64,000 nucleotides of DNA from NCBI RefSeq assembly GCF_000717715.1, contig NZ_JOAI01000047.1:33871-97870 (forward strand). Reading direction: 5' to 3'. Made by a program: the position numbers and the translations under genes. Shown here piece after piece: positions 18,298 through 27,286 of the stretch (positions within the stretch are counted from its first letter, which is position 1; every line of letters starts with the position of its first letter). Below the pieces are notes generated by a model. That model searched no databases. It was not told where the DNA came from and worked only from the letters and a program-made list of their open reading frames with translations. The DNA is from Streptomyces sp. NRRL B-24484 (GTDB lineage: Bacteria > Actinomycetota > Actinomycetes > Streptomycetales > Streptomycetaceae).

Positions 18298-18796
18298 GCA
18301 CGGCATGACGGCTCCCGGGGTGCGCGGACACGGACGGACGGCGGACGGCCCCGGGCCGGGGCCGGTCGAACAGGTGTGGACCACCGTGGCAGCGGCGGAC
18401 GGAGCCGGTCAAGACGTACCGCCGCGTAGCCTGCATCACATCCGGAACCGGCCGTTGCGGACCCAAGAGCCCCGGCCGGAACCATTTCTGACGCTCCGTC
18501 GCATGCCGACGACCCGGTGCCCGCACGGGCGGGCGCCCGGTCGCGGGCCGCTGCGGAGCGCGTCGGAGCGGTCACGTGGGGCAACGATTCGGTAACCGCG
18601 CTGGAGTCCGCGGTCGGGACTGGTCGAGACTTTCGCCCATTCGCCCGGCCGTTCATGCACGCTTCGCCACCCTCCTCGACCAGGAATGCGTGCGGTCGAC
18701 CGTTTGTGGACACCCCGCCGACACCCCGCGGGATTCCCGGGCGCATTCCTGTCTCCGGCCCTGCCGCCCTGCGGCACCATTCGAAGGCGGTTCCCC
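18298..18796. other. Intergenic region upstream of solute-binding protein
   Basis: About 500 bases without a convincing gene on either strand. It presumably carries the promoter of the solute-binding lipoprotein at 18797. The 9-mer ACTTTCGCC at 18629-18637 is the complement of GGCGAAAGT found upstream of the second solute-binding gene (20789-20797), a possible shared regulatory element. I see no clear -35/-10 pair and no RNA structure. Confidence 0.35.
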
Positions 18797-20053
18797 GTGG
18801 AACGACATCTGCCGCGCCTGTTAACCGCGGCACTGGCCTGCTCCCTGACCCTCACCGCCTGTTCGGCATCGGGGTTCGGCTCCGGCGCGGCGGTCACCAT
18901 CCGGCTGGTGGCCGCCGATTACGGCGACAAGGAGTCGAACAGTTCCCAGCACTACTGGAACGCGGTCGCATCGGCCTTCACCGCCGCGAATCCCGGCATC
19001 CGGGTGGACGTCCGGGTGGTGAACTGGAACGACATCGACAAACGGGTCAAGGAGATGATCGACAGCGGCGACGTCCCGGACGTGCTGCAGACCGGCGGAT
19101 ACGCCGACAAGGTCGCGGGCGACCTGCTCTACAAGGCCTCGGACGTCCTGTCGATCGGCACCCGGGCGGACTTCCTGGACAGCTTCGCCAAGGCCGGGCA
19201 GGTCGAGGGTATCCAGTACGGAATTCCGTTCGTCTCCTCGGCGCGCGCTTTCTTCTACAACAAGGCGGTCTTCCGCCGGGCGGGCATCGCCGAGCCCCCG
19301 ACCACCTGGGACGAGCTGCGCAGGGACGCCCAGCGGATCCGGGAGAAGGTGCCCGGCACCGTCCCGTACGCGCTGCCGCTGGGCCCGGAGGAGGCCCAGG
19401 CGGAGACGCTGATCTGGGAACTCGGGAACGACGGCGGATTCACCGACCGCTCGGGCCGCTACGCACTGGACAGCCCGCAGAACGTGGAGACCTTCGGCTG
19501 GCTGCGGAACAACCTCGTCACTCCCGGGCTCACCTATCCCGATCCGGCCCGCACCGACCGCCGGACGGCGTTCGCGGACTTCGCGGCCGGGAAGGCGGCG
19601 ATGCTCAACGGCCACCCCTCGCTCGTCAAGCTCTCCGAGGACGGCGGGATCGACTACGGAATCGTTCCGATCCCCGGCCGGGCCGGTCCGCTGAAGTCCA
19701 CGCTCGGCGTCGCGGACTGGATGATGGCGTTCAAGAAGTGGGGCCACCGCAAGGAGATCAAGAAGTTCCTCGATTTCGTGTACACCGGTGAGAACACCCT
19801 GGCGTTCGACGAGGCGTACAACCTGATGCCCGTCACCCACGACGCCCTGCTGGCGATGACCGCGAGCGGCCGGCACCACGACCTCGAACCGTTCCTCGCC
19901 CTGCTTCCGCAGGCCACCTTCTATCCGCTCGGGGACACCTCCTGGGACGCGATCTCCGCCGAGATCAAGAAGAGCGCCGGCCCGGCCGTCCGCAGACCCG
20001 AGGACGTCCTGGGCGACCTGCAGAAGCAGGCCCTGGCGGCAGGGTCGCACTGA
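18797..20053 (+). CDS. ABC-type sugar solute-binding lipoprotein (family 1)
   Basis: A 418-residue extracellular solute-binding protein. A signal peptide with lipobox LTAC (Cys about 22) anchors it to the membrane. The mature part begins with IRLVAADYGDKES and has family-1 hallmarks: WNAVASAFTAANPGIRVDV, DVPDVLQTGGYAD, YGIPFVSSARAFFYNKAVFRRAGI and PPTTWDELRRDAQ. It probably captures a sugar or oligosaccharide for an importer. No permease or ATPase gene is adjacent, so it is an orphan receptor that must use components encoded elsewhere. The GTG at 18797 is preceded by GAAGGCGG and puts the signal peptide first. A strong terminator follows. Confidence 0.92.
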   Translation: MERHLPRLLTAALACSLTLTACSASGFGSGAAVTIRLVAADYGDKESNSSQHYWNAVASAFTAANPGIRVDVRVVNWNDIDKRVKEMIDSGDVPDVLQTGGYADKVAGDLLYKASDVLSIGTRADFLDSFAKAGQVEGIQYGIPFVSSARAFFYNKAVFRRAGIAEPPTTWDELRRDAQRIREKVPGTVPYALPLGPEEAQAETLIWELGNDGGFTDRSGRYALDSPQNVETFGWLRNNLVTPGLTYPDPARTDRRTAFADFAAGKAAMLNGHPSLVKLSEDGGIDYGIVPIPGRAGPLKSTLGVADWMMAFKKWGHRKEIKKFLDFVYTGENTLAFDEAYNLMPVTHDALLAMTASGRHHDLEPFLALLPQATFYPLGDTSWDAISAEIKKSAGPAVRRPEDVLGDLQKQALAAGSH

Positions 20054-20088
20054 GCGGCCGCACCGGCGGCCGGGTGCGGAGGCGACGG

Positions 20089-20130
20089 AGGCCGCCCGGC
20101 CCGGGGTGCGGTCCCCGGGCCGGGCGGCCT
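20089..20130. terminator. Strong bidirectional terminator
   Basis: A perfect 18-bp stem (AGGCCGCCCGGCCCGGGG and its complement) with a 6-base loop TGCGGT lies between the convergent solute-binding gene and the secreted-protein gene. Confidence 0.85.
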
Positions 20131-20155
20131 GCGAGCGGCTGCCGGACGGTCGTCC

Positions 20156-20578
20156 TCAGGCGAGGTCGACCACCTCGAACAGGTCGTTGTCGGTCGCCGC
20201 GCCGGACAGCCAGGCGGTGACGTAGGCCTCGCCGGGCTGCCAGTCCGAGACGCCCGCCTCGTAGGGGGTCGCCGCCAGGCGGACCACGACGTCCTGCGGG
20301 TCGCCGGTGCAGGTCACCATCGGCAGCTGCGGGCCGGCGGCGTCCACCGAGCCGGTGACGCCCTGTATCGCGCGGACGAGCACGGCGCGGACGTCGCCGG
20401 CGGGACAGGCGACCGTGACGGTGACGTCGACGGCGGCGCCGTCCTCGACGATCCGGCCGCCCACGACGCGGATGCTGCCCTCCCCGAGGGCGGACGCCTG
20501 GGGAGCGGCTGCGGCGAGCGTGCCAGTGGCGAGGACGGCCGCGAGGACGGCCGTGCGGAGGGTCCGGGTGACGGACAT
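20156..20578 (-). CDS. Small secreted protein, function unknown
   Basis: A 140-residue protein with a clear Sec signal peptide (MSVTRTLRTAVLAAVLATG to about ASA at residue 29-31). The mature part of about 110 residues is beta-rich (IRVVGGRIVEDGAAVDVTVTVAC, AYVTAWLSG) and has two cysteines near a PMVTCTGDP segment and in VACPAG, which may form a disulphide. No known family was recognised; such small immunoglobulin-like secreted proteins are common in Streptomyces. The ATG at 20578 follows GAAAGG. Its stop faces the solute-binding gene across a terminator. Confidence 0.8.
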   Translation of the reverse strand: MSVTRTLRTAVLAAVLATGTLAAAAPQASALGEGSIRVVGGRIVEDGAAVDVTVTVACPAGDVRAVLVRAIQGVTGSVDAAGPQLPMVTCTGDPQDVVVRLAATPYEAGVSDWQPGEAYVTAWLSGAATDNDLFEVVDLA

Positions 20579-20788
20579 GGGTCGGTGCCTTTCGTGATCG
20601 CGGAGTCGGCCGCACCGGGGGAGCGGCTCGCCGACCACCCTCGTCCGGCCCCTCACCGACGGCAACTCAAGTCGCACGGACGCTCACTCAACGTGATGGA
20701 CGGGCCGTGTGCGGGCGCCCGTACGGATGCGACGTGTGCGGACTCCCGCCGCCGGGCCGCGCCTCACCTGCAAGGGATTGGAAGCGCT

Positions 20789-20838
20789 GGCGAAAGTTGC
20801 TGAAAAGCGTTGCCACGGCTTGGGGGCGTTGCTAACTT
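20789..20838 (+). promoter_or_regulatory. Promoter and possible operator of second solute-binding gene
   Basis: TTGCCA (20810-20815), a 17-base spacer and TAACTT (20833-20838) form a good HrdB-type promoter. Just upstream, GGAAGCGCTGGCGAAAG contains an AGCGCT palindromic core like LacI-family operators of sugar genes. A repeated GCGTTGC lies inside the promoter. The rest of the 313 bases between 20579 and 20891 shows no gene. Confidence 0.6.
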
Positions 20839-20891
20839 CTGCGCACGCCGGCTCGGCGGATGCCCCCACCCTCATCGACCCGGAGCGACGC

Positions 20892-22148
20892 GTGCGCAGA
20901 AGCCTCCCCCTCATCGCGGCCACGATCTGCCTGTCCCTCAGCCTGACCGCCTGCGGCTCGGGTTCCGTCTTCGGCTCCGCCTCCGACGCGACCCCGAACG
21001 GGACACTGGTGATCTGGGCCGACGAGAAGCGCGCCGAGGCGCTCAGACCGTTCGCGGACTCCTTCGCCGCCGCGCACGGCGCCAAGGCCGAGATCGTCGC
21101 CGTCACGGAGAACCAGCAGGAGAGGTTCGTCGAGGCCTCCAAGGCCGGCACCGGCCCGGACGTCATGATCGGCGCGCACGACTGGATCGGGAACCTCGTG
21201 CTGAACGGCTACATCGACCCCGTCCTGGTGCTCGACAACAAGATGGAGGACTACGTGGACGTCGCCCGCCGGGCGGTGATGTACAACGGCGAGTTCTACG
21301 GCATCCCGTACGCGGTCGAGAGCCTGGTGCTGTTCCGCAACACCGAGCTGGCCCCCGACGCCCCGCAGACCTTCGACGACCTGGTGGCCACCGGCGAGGA
21401 GCTCAGGAAGGCCGGCAAGGTGACCCAGGCGGTCGGGTACACCGTCAGCCAGGGGGACGGGAAGTCCGGCGACACGTACCACATGTACCCGCTGTTCAGC
21501 TCCGCCGGCGGCTACCTGTTCGGCGACGACGGGCGGGGCAACCCCAATCCGGCCGACCTCGGTGTCGGGCACCCCGCGTCGGTCGCCGCCATCGAGAAGA
21601 TCGCCTCGCTGGGGGAGAAGGGGAAGGGGGTGCTCCGCCGCTCCTACACCTCCGACAGCACCGCCGCCGCCTTCACCTCGGGGAAGACCCCCTTCCTGGT
21701 GTCCGGCCCGTGGCGGCTGGCCGACGTGCGGGCCGCGGGGACCAAGTACGCCGTCTCCCCGGTGCCCGGCTTCGAGGGCAAGGGCCCCGCCCGGTCGTTC
21801 GTCGGCGTGCAGTCGTTCTTCGTCGCCAGCAAGGGCGCGCACAAGGCGCTCGCCCAGAAGTTCGTCCTCTCCACGCTCGGCTCCGTCGAACTCGCCGACG
21901 CTCTGTACAAGGCCGAGCCCCGCATGCCCGCCCTGAAGGAGGCCCTCGCCCACGCCCGCGCCGCCGACCCCGACCTCGCCGCCTTCGAGCAGGCCGCGAA
22001 GACCGGTGTGCCACTGCCGTCGCTCCCTCAGATGTCCGCCGTCTGGGGGCCGTTCAACGCCCTGCTCTACTCGGCCGTCAAGGGCGATCCGGTGGAGCCG
22101 GCGGTCGCCACGGCCGACCGGGCCATCCGGGCCCAGCTGCCGAAGTGA
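20892..22148 (+). CDS. ABC-type sugar (maltose-like) solute-binding lipoprotein
   Basis: A 418-residue binding protein with lipobox LTAC (Cys about 19) after VRRSLPLIAATICLSLS. The mature sequence resembles maltose/maltodextrin-binding proteins: GTLVIWADEKRAEAL at the start, TGPDVMIGAHDWIGNL, GEFYGIPYAVESLVLFRN, then the SGPWRLAD and PVPGFEGKGPARSFVGVQSF hinge regions. It probably binds malto-oligosaccharides or a related sugar. No transporter permeases are adjacent; the next gene is an unrelated FUSC membrane protein. The GTG at 20892 has GGAGCG 5 bases upstream and gives a proper signal peptide. It has its own promoter at 20810. Confidence 0.93.
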   Translation: MRRSLPLIAATICLSLSLTACGSGSVFGSASDATPNGTLVIWADEKRAEALRPFADSFAAAHGAKAEIVAVTENQQERFVEASKAGTGPDVMIGAHDWIGNLVLNGYIDPVLVLDNKMEDYVDVARRAVMYNGEFYGIPYAVESLVLFRNTELAPDAPQTFDDLVATGEELRKAGKVTQAVGYTVSQGDGKSGDTYHMYPLFSSAGGYLFGDDGRGNPNPADLGVGHPASVAAIEKIASLGEKGKGVLRRSYTSDSTAAAFTSGKTPFLVSGPWRLADVRAAGTKYAVSPVPGFEGKGPARSFVGVQSFFVASKGAHKALAQKFVLSTLGSVELADALYKAEPRMPALKEALAHARAADPDLAAFEQAAKTGVPLPSLPQMSAVWGPFNALLYSAVKGDPVEPAVATADRAIRAQLPK

Positions 22149-22302
22149 CGGGCGCCCCTGCGGGGCCGGTCGGGCCGTCCTAGCCTGGTGGAGCGGGTGG
22201 CCGCCCACGCCTGCCGGGTGGCGGCCCGCCCCGGGCCGCCCACCTCCGGCCCGCCGGGCGCCGCGACCGCAGGGGACACCGACCAGGGACAGCGGGGTGC
22301 CG

Positions 22303-24616
22303 ATGAGCCGGACGCGCGCACTGCCCGACCGGCTCCGCGCCCGTGACCCCGGCCTGGAGGTCCTGCACCGCGCCGTCCGGGTCACCCTGGTCGCCTGCAC
22401 CGGTTTCTACACCTTCCGGTACGCCTTCGACCGGCCGAGCGCCGCGACCTACGCCCTGTTCGGGGCGATCTCCCTCGGGCTGCTCTCCCGGATCGGCGGC
22501 GGCGCCCGCGCCCGGGCCCGCACCCTGCTGCTCACGCTGCCCGCGGCCTACCTGCTGATCACCCTCGGCACCCTGCTCGCCGTCCGCGCGTGGGCTGCCG
22601 CCCTCGGCATGCTGGGCATCGGATTCGCCGTCGCCTACGGCTCGGTCGGCGGGCCCCGGCTGGTCGGCCTCGCCAACGGCCTGCAACTGCTCTACATCCT
22701 TCCGTGCTTCCCGCCGTACCGGCCGGACGACCTGCCGCTGCGGCTGATCGGCGTCACCGCCGGGATCGTGCTGCTCGCCGCCGCCGAGCGGCTGCTGTGG
22801 CCGGTGCCGCCGCCCGTCGACCACCGCGACCGACTGGCCCGGGCCGCCGCCGCGGTCGCCGACCTCGCCGACCGCACCGCGGCCGCCGTCGCGGCGCCCC
22901 CCGGCCGCCCCGTCCGGGACCGCGCCCCGCCCGGCGCCGCCGACGGCCGCCCGGACCCCGCCGCCGCAGCCATGGACGAGCTGCGCCTCTCCCGGATCCC
23001 CCTGATGGAGCGCCCGGCCTCGGCGGGCGCCACCGACCGCGCCCTCTCGCACGCGGCCACCGCCCTCCGCCACACCCGCGCCCAGCTGCTGCGGATCGGC
23101 CGGGTCAACGACCTCGCCGGCCCGCTGCCGCAGGCCGCCGCACTGGTGAGCGCCGCGGGCCGGGCCGGTGCCCGCGACCGAGCCGATCGAGGCCGCCCTC
23201 ACCGCCTTCGAAACCGTCCGGAGCACCCCGTTCCACCCGGACGGCGGCCCACGCCCCGCCCCGGGCACTGCGGCCGGACACATCGGGCCGTACCCCACCG
23301 CCGACCCCGCGGAGGCGGCGACCGCCGCCCGGCTCGCCCTCGGCAGCATCGCCCTGGAGACCGCCGAGGGCGCCCGCTTCCTCACCCTCGCCGTACGGAT
23401 CAGCCGCGGGGCACCGCTGCCGCCCGACCCGACCCCGCCCGCCGAACGCCCGGGCCCGTTCTGGTACGCCCACGAGCCGGCCGTCCGGCTCTGGTGGGCC
23501 CGGTTCCGGGCCAACCTGACCCCGCGCTCGGTGTACTTCCAGAACGCCGTCCGCACCGCCGCAGCCCTTGCCGCGGCCCGCCTGCTGGTGGGCGGCCTCG
23601 ACCTCACACACGGCTTCTGGGTGCTCCTCGCCACCCTCACCCTGATGCGCACCACCGCCGCCGACACCGGCATGGCCCTGCGGCCCGCGCTCACCGGCAC
23701 GCTGTGCGGTGCGGTCGCCACGGCCGTGATGCTGATGCTGGTCGGCGAGCGGCCGCTGTTCTACGCCGTCGCACTGCCGGTCACCATGCTCACCGCGTTC
23801 ACCGTGGGTCCGCTGCTCGGCCTGGCCTGGGCCCAGGGCACCTTCACCGTCGTGGTGGCCATGGTGTTCGCCCAGCTCGCGCCCGCCAGCTGGCGGCTCG
23901 CCGAGGCCCGGCTCCTCGACGTGGCGACCGGCGCCGCCGTCGGCATCCTCACCGGGCTCTGCGCCTGGCCGCTCGGCGGCGCCCGCGAACTGCGCCGACG
24001 CTCGGCCGAACTGCTCGCCGACAGTGCCGCCGCGCTCCGCGAGACCGTCGCGGTGCTGACCGGCGGGCCCGCCCCGGACGGCGCGGTGCGCCGGGCCCGC
24101 CGCTCGGCGGTCCTCGCCGAGGCCACCTACGCCCAGTTCCGCTCCGAGCACCACACCGTGCCGCCGGGCGCACCGGACTGGCAGGCGGCGGTGCTGACCG
24201 GCCAGCACACCGTCCGCGGTGCCGAGCAACTGCTCGCCAGGATCGCCCCGCACTCCCTGGCCGGCTGGCCGGACACCGCCGCCACCCTCGTCCGGGACGC
24301 CGACACCGCGGCCGCCGCCTTCCGCCGGGAGGGCGCCGCGCTGCGCGCCGGACCGCGGGCGCCCGTCCCGCCGGACCCGCTGCTCGCCGAGGCGCGGACC
24401 GCCCTGCTCGACGAGCGCGTCACGGCCGCCCGCCTGCCGCCGGACCCGGCGGCGCTGCACGCCGTGGACACCGCCGTCTGGCTCGTCGGCCTGGTCGACG
24501 ACCTGGCGGCCGTACCGGTCGCGAAGGCTCCCGACGCGGTCAGCCCTCCCGCTCCGGCTCCCGGCCGGTCGGGCGCGCACCCGGACGGGACCGGGCCGCC
24601 TCGCCCTCCGCGGTGA
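22303..24616 (+). pseudogene. FUSC-family membrane protein gene with one-base frameshift
   Basis: Starting at ATG 22303, an N-terminal half with several membrane helices (TYALFGAISLGLLSRIGGG, TLLLTLPAAYLLITLGTLL, LIGVTAGIVLLAAAERLLW) reads in one frame to about 23165. The second half continues in the next frame from about 23168 (PATEPIEAALTAFETVRS) through a second helix bundle (FWVLLATLTLMRTTAADTGM) to 24616. One extra base in GGTGCCC at 23168-23174 explains the break. The repaired protein would be about 770 residues, normal for fusaric-acid-resistance-like (FUSC) permeases with a duplicated membrane unit. Its 3' end overlaps the convergent MFS gene by 77 bases. Confidence 0.75.
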
Positions 24617-26147
24617 TCCGGGTGCCGGGGTGCCACAGCGCGCAGAGGAAGGCCGCCGCCAGCGCCGCCGCCATCCCGTACAGCACCGGCCGGTTCGCCG
24701 CCGCGAAGTCCGCCCGCAGGGCGGCCAGCAGTCCCGGGTCGACGCCGCTCGCCCCGGACCCGCCGGTGCTCGGCCCGGTGAGGCTCTTGGTGATCTGGTC
24801 GGCCGTACTGCGCGCCGCCTGCGGCGGCAGCCCGCGCTGCTCCAGCGTGTCGGTGATCCGGTTCGCCGCGGTGTGCAGCAGGACGGTGCCGAGCACCGCG
24901 AGGCTCACGCTCGCCGAGTAGTTCCGGACGGTCTGGGTGATCCCGGTGACCTCGCCGTAGGAGCGGCCGATCGCCCGGTTCACGGCGTCCGTCGAGGCGG
25001 GCGTCAGCAGCAGGCCGATCCCGGCGCCCGCGAGCACGATCCACACCCACTGCGCGCCCAGCGACAGATCGGTGATCTTCGCCGCCCACCCGGCGAACCC
25101 GGCCGCGCCGACCACCGTCCCCAGCAGCATCGCCGGCCGGGCTCCGCGCCGGTCCAGGATCCGGCCGCCGATCTGCGAGGCCGGGCCGAACCCGGCGAAG
25201 AACACCAGCAGGTAGAGGCCCGCCTCGTTCGCCGAGTAGCCCAGGGCGACCTGCGCGTACACCGAGGCGAAGAAGAACACCGGGACGAAGGACATCATCG
25301 AGAAGAAGAGCACCGCGTTGTCCACCGAGAACGCGCGGTCGGCGAAGACCTGCATGGTGATCAGCGGGTCCCGGCTGCGCAGCTCCGCCAGCACGAACAG
25401 CGCCAGCACCGCCAGGCCGCCCACGATGCACCCCCAGGTCGCCGCGCTGCCCCAGCCCCAGACCGCCGCCTGCTGCAGGCCGAGCACGCTCAGGGCCATG
25501 CCGGCCGCCACGAGCACGGCACCCGGCCAGTCGATCGGCTCCGGGCGCGGCGTGTTGCGGATCCGGGCGAGGAAGGTCAGCACCAGGGCGACCACCGCCA
25601 CCGGCACGTTGACCCAGAAGATCGCCCGCCAGGTCCAGCTGGTCAGCCAGCCGCCGAGGATCGGGCCGAGCGCGGTCAGCCCGCCCGCCACGGCGAAGAA
25701 CAGCGCCAGGGCCCGCCCGCGCCGCTCCACCGGGAACACCTCGACCACCACGGCCAGCGCGGCCGGGAACATCAGCGCCGCGCCGAGCCCCTGCACCGCG
25801 CGGAAGGAGATCAGCCAGGCCTCGGCCGCGCCGCCGGTCGGCACCGCCCCGCAGAGCGCCGACGCCGCCACGAACACCACCGTGCCGACCAGCATCATCC
25901 GCTTGTGCCCGAGGATGTCGGAGACCCGGCCGCCCAGCGCGAAGAACGCCGCCAGCGACAGCAGGTAGGCGTTGACCACCCACTGCATCGCACCGGCGGA
26001 GAGCCCGAGTTCGCGGATGATGCTCGGGGCGGCGATCGACACGATGGTCTGGTCGATGAAGGTCATCGAGACGGCGAAGAGCATGCCCGCCAGGGCCAGC
26101 CTCTCGCTGGTGCCGCCGCCGTCCCGTCCGCCGCTGTCAGCAGCCAT
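24540..26147 (-). CDS. MFS drug exporter, DHA2 (14-helix) family
   Basis: A 535-residue multidrug-type proton antiporter. Family marks are FIDQTIVSIAAPSIIRELG in helix 1, the motif-A-like GGRVSDILGHKRMMLVG between helices 2 and 3, RAVQGLGAALMFPAALA, and the motif-C-like AGGLTALGPILGGWLTSWTWRAIFWVNVP. There are about 14 hydrophobic segments, ending in a basic tail. It likely exports a toxic compound; the substrate is unknown. The ATG at 26147 follows GGAAGGAGAG. It runs convergently into the FUSC gene with a 77-base overlap of coding ends and is divergent from an acetyltransferase gene. Confidence 0.93.
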   Translation of the reverse strand: MAADSGGRDGGGTSERLALAGMLFAVSMTFIDQTIVSIAAPSIIRELGLSAGAMQWVVNAYLLSLAAFFALGGRVSDILGHKRMMLVGTVVFVAASALCGAVPTGGAAEAWLISFRAVQGLGAALMFPAALAVVVEVFPVERRGRALALFFAVAGGLTALGPILGGWLTSWTWRAIFWVNVPVAVVALVLTFLARIRNTPRPEPIDWPGAVLVAAGMALSVLGLQQAAVWGWGSAATWGCIVGGLAVLALFVLAELRSRDPLITMQVFADRAFSVDNAVLFFSMMSFVPVFFFASVYAQVALGYSANEAGLYLLVFFAGFGPASQIGGRILDRRGARPAMLLGTVVGAAGFAGWAAKITDLSLGAQWVWIVLAGAGIGLLLTPASTDAVNRAIGRSYGEVTGITQTVRNYSASVSLAVLGTVLLHTAANRITDTLEQRGLPPQAARSTADQITKSLTGPSTGGSGASGVDPGLLAALRADFAAANRPVLYGMAAALAAAFLCALWHPGTRITAEGEAARSRPGARPTGREPEREG

Positions 26148-26326
26148 GCCGCTCTCCTTCCGTCCCGGCGCCGCCCCGGTCCCGTCCGGCTCCCGGCCCG
26201 GCGGTCACCCGGACGACACTGCCCGCCCCGCGGCCCGGGCGCGCGCTGCGCCGCGGCGAAGTCATCCGCTCGGCGGACGCCCGCAGGTCCGCCCGCCGCC
26301 ATGGGCGGGGACGGCAGAATGACCGC

Positions 26327-26899
26327 ATGCGCATCCGAGCCGCCCGTCCCGAGGACGTCCCCGTGCTGCAGGCGATCGAGCGTGCCGCGGGGGAGGCGTT
26401 CCGCGGGGTCGGGATGCCCGAGATCGCCGCGGACGAGCCCTTCTCCGACGAGGAGTTCGCCCCGTTCCTGGCCGCCGGCCTGGCCTGGGTGGCGGTCGAC
26501 GGCGGCGACCGCCCGGTGGGGTACCTGCTCGCCGAGCGCGTCGACGGCGACCTGCACGTCGAACAGGTGTCGGTGCACCCCGACAGCGCCCGGCGCGGGA
26601 TCGGCCGGGCGCTGATCGACCGCGCCGCCGGCTGCGCCGCCGCCGAGGGGCTGCCCGCGCTGACCCTCACCACCTTCGCCGAGGTGCCGTGGAACGCGCC
26701 CTACTACGCCCGCTGCGGCTTCACCGTCCTCGACGGGCCGGAGATCGGGCCGCAGCTGCGGGCCGTCCGGGAGCGCGAGGCCGCACACGGGCTGGACCGG
26801 TGGCCGCGGGTCTGCATGCGGCGCGCCGTCGTGCCGCAGGACGGGCGGTCGGCCCGACCGTCCGTCAGTCGGTGGTCGGCGCCGGGAGGTCCAGGGTGA
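26327..26899 (+). CDS. GNAT-family N-acetyltransferase
   Basis: A 190-residue acetyl-CoA-dependent acetyltransferase. The GNAT core is clear: MRIRAARPEDVPVLQAIE at the start, VGYLLAERVDGDLHVEQVSVHPDSARRGIGRALIDRA with the acetyl-CoA-binding R/Q-x-x-G-x-A pattern RRGIGRAL, and WNAPYYARCGFTVL. The substrate is unknown. CAGAAT lies 6 bases before the ATG and there is no ribosome site, fitting a leaderless transcript. The last ~12 residues run antisense over a GntR-regulator remnant, so the C-terminal tail may have been changed by the deletion described at 26937. Confidence 0.9.
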   Translation: MRIRAARPEDVPVLQAIERAAGEAFRGVGMPEIAADEPFSDEEFAPFLAAGLAWVAVDGGDRPVGYLLAERVDGDLHVEQVSVHPDSARRGIGRALIDRAAGCAAAEGLPALTLTTFAEVPWNAPYYARCGFTVLDGPEIGPQLRAVREREAAHGLDRWPRVCMRRAVVPQDGRSARPSVSRWSAPGGPG

Positions 26900-26943
26900 A
26901 GCTGAACCGGTCGCCGCGGTAGAGGGTGCGCACCCGTTCGACT
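26865..26943 (-). pseudogene. C-terminal remnant of a GntR-type regulator
   Basis: The last 25 codons before the TGA at 26865 read VERVRTLYRGDRFSFTLDLP and then APTTD, the typical end of a UTRA (effector-binding) domain of a GntR/HutC regulator. Beyond about 26943 on the minus strand the reading turns into antisense of another gene fragment. Everything upstream, including the DNA-binding domain, is missing. The original gene was divergent from the secreted-protein remnant that follows on the plus strand. Confidence 0.6.
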
Positions 26944-27224
26944 CGACGCTGATCAGCCCGCGCTACCGGCTGAACGGCGCACGGACGGCCACCCTGCGCT
27001 TCGCCACCGACTACAAGGTCGACGGTCCGCAGACCGGCGACGTCCACATCTCCTTCGACTCCGGTGCGCCGCAACTGCTCGCGTCCTACCGGGCCGGCAC
27101 CAACCGCTTCGAGAGCATCCCGGTGACGGTGCCCGCCGGCGCCTCCACCGCCCAGCTCCGGTTCCGCTACACCGGCACCAACAGCGCCTTCTGGACGGTC
27201 GACCAGGTCTCCCTGGACTTCTGA
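26937..27224 (+). pseudogene. C-terminal remnant of a secreted beta-sandwich protein
   Basis: From 26937 a 95-codon frame without a start codon reads FDSTLISPRYRLNG, TATLRFATDYKVDG, GDVHISFDSG, VTVPAGASTAQLRFRYTGT and ends NSAFWTVDQVSLDF. This is the C-terminal beta-sandwich found at the end of some secreted streptomycete phosphoesterases or peptidases, with the WxVDxVxL ending. The catalytic part and signal peptide are absent. The left end abuts the GntR remnant directly, marking a deletion junction. Unlikely to be translated. Confidence 0.65.
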
Positions 27225-27286
27225 CCCGCCGTCGGCGACGGGGGCCCGACCGCTCGGACCCCGTCGCCCTCGGGCCCCTGCCGCCC

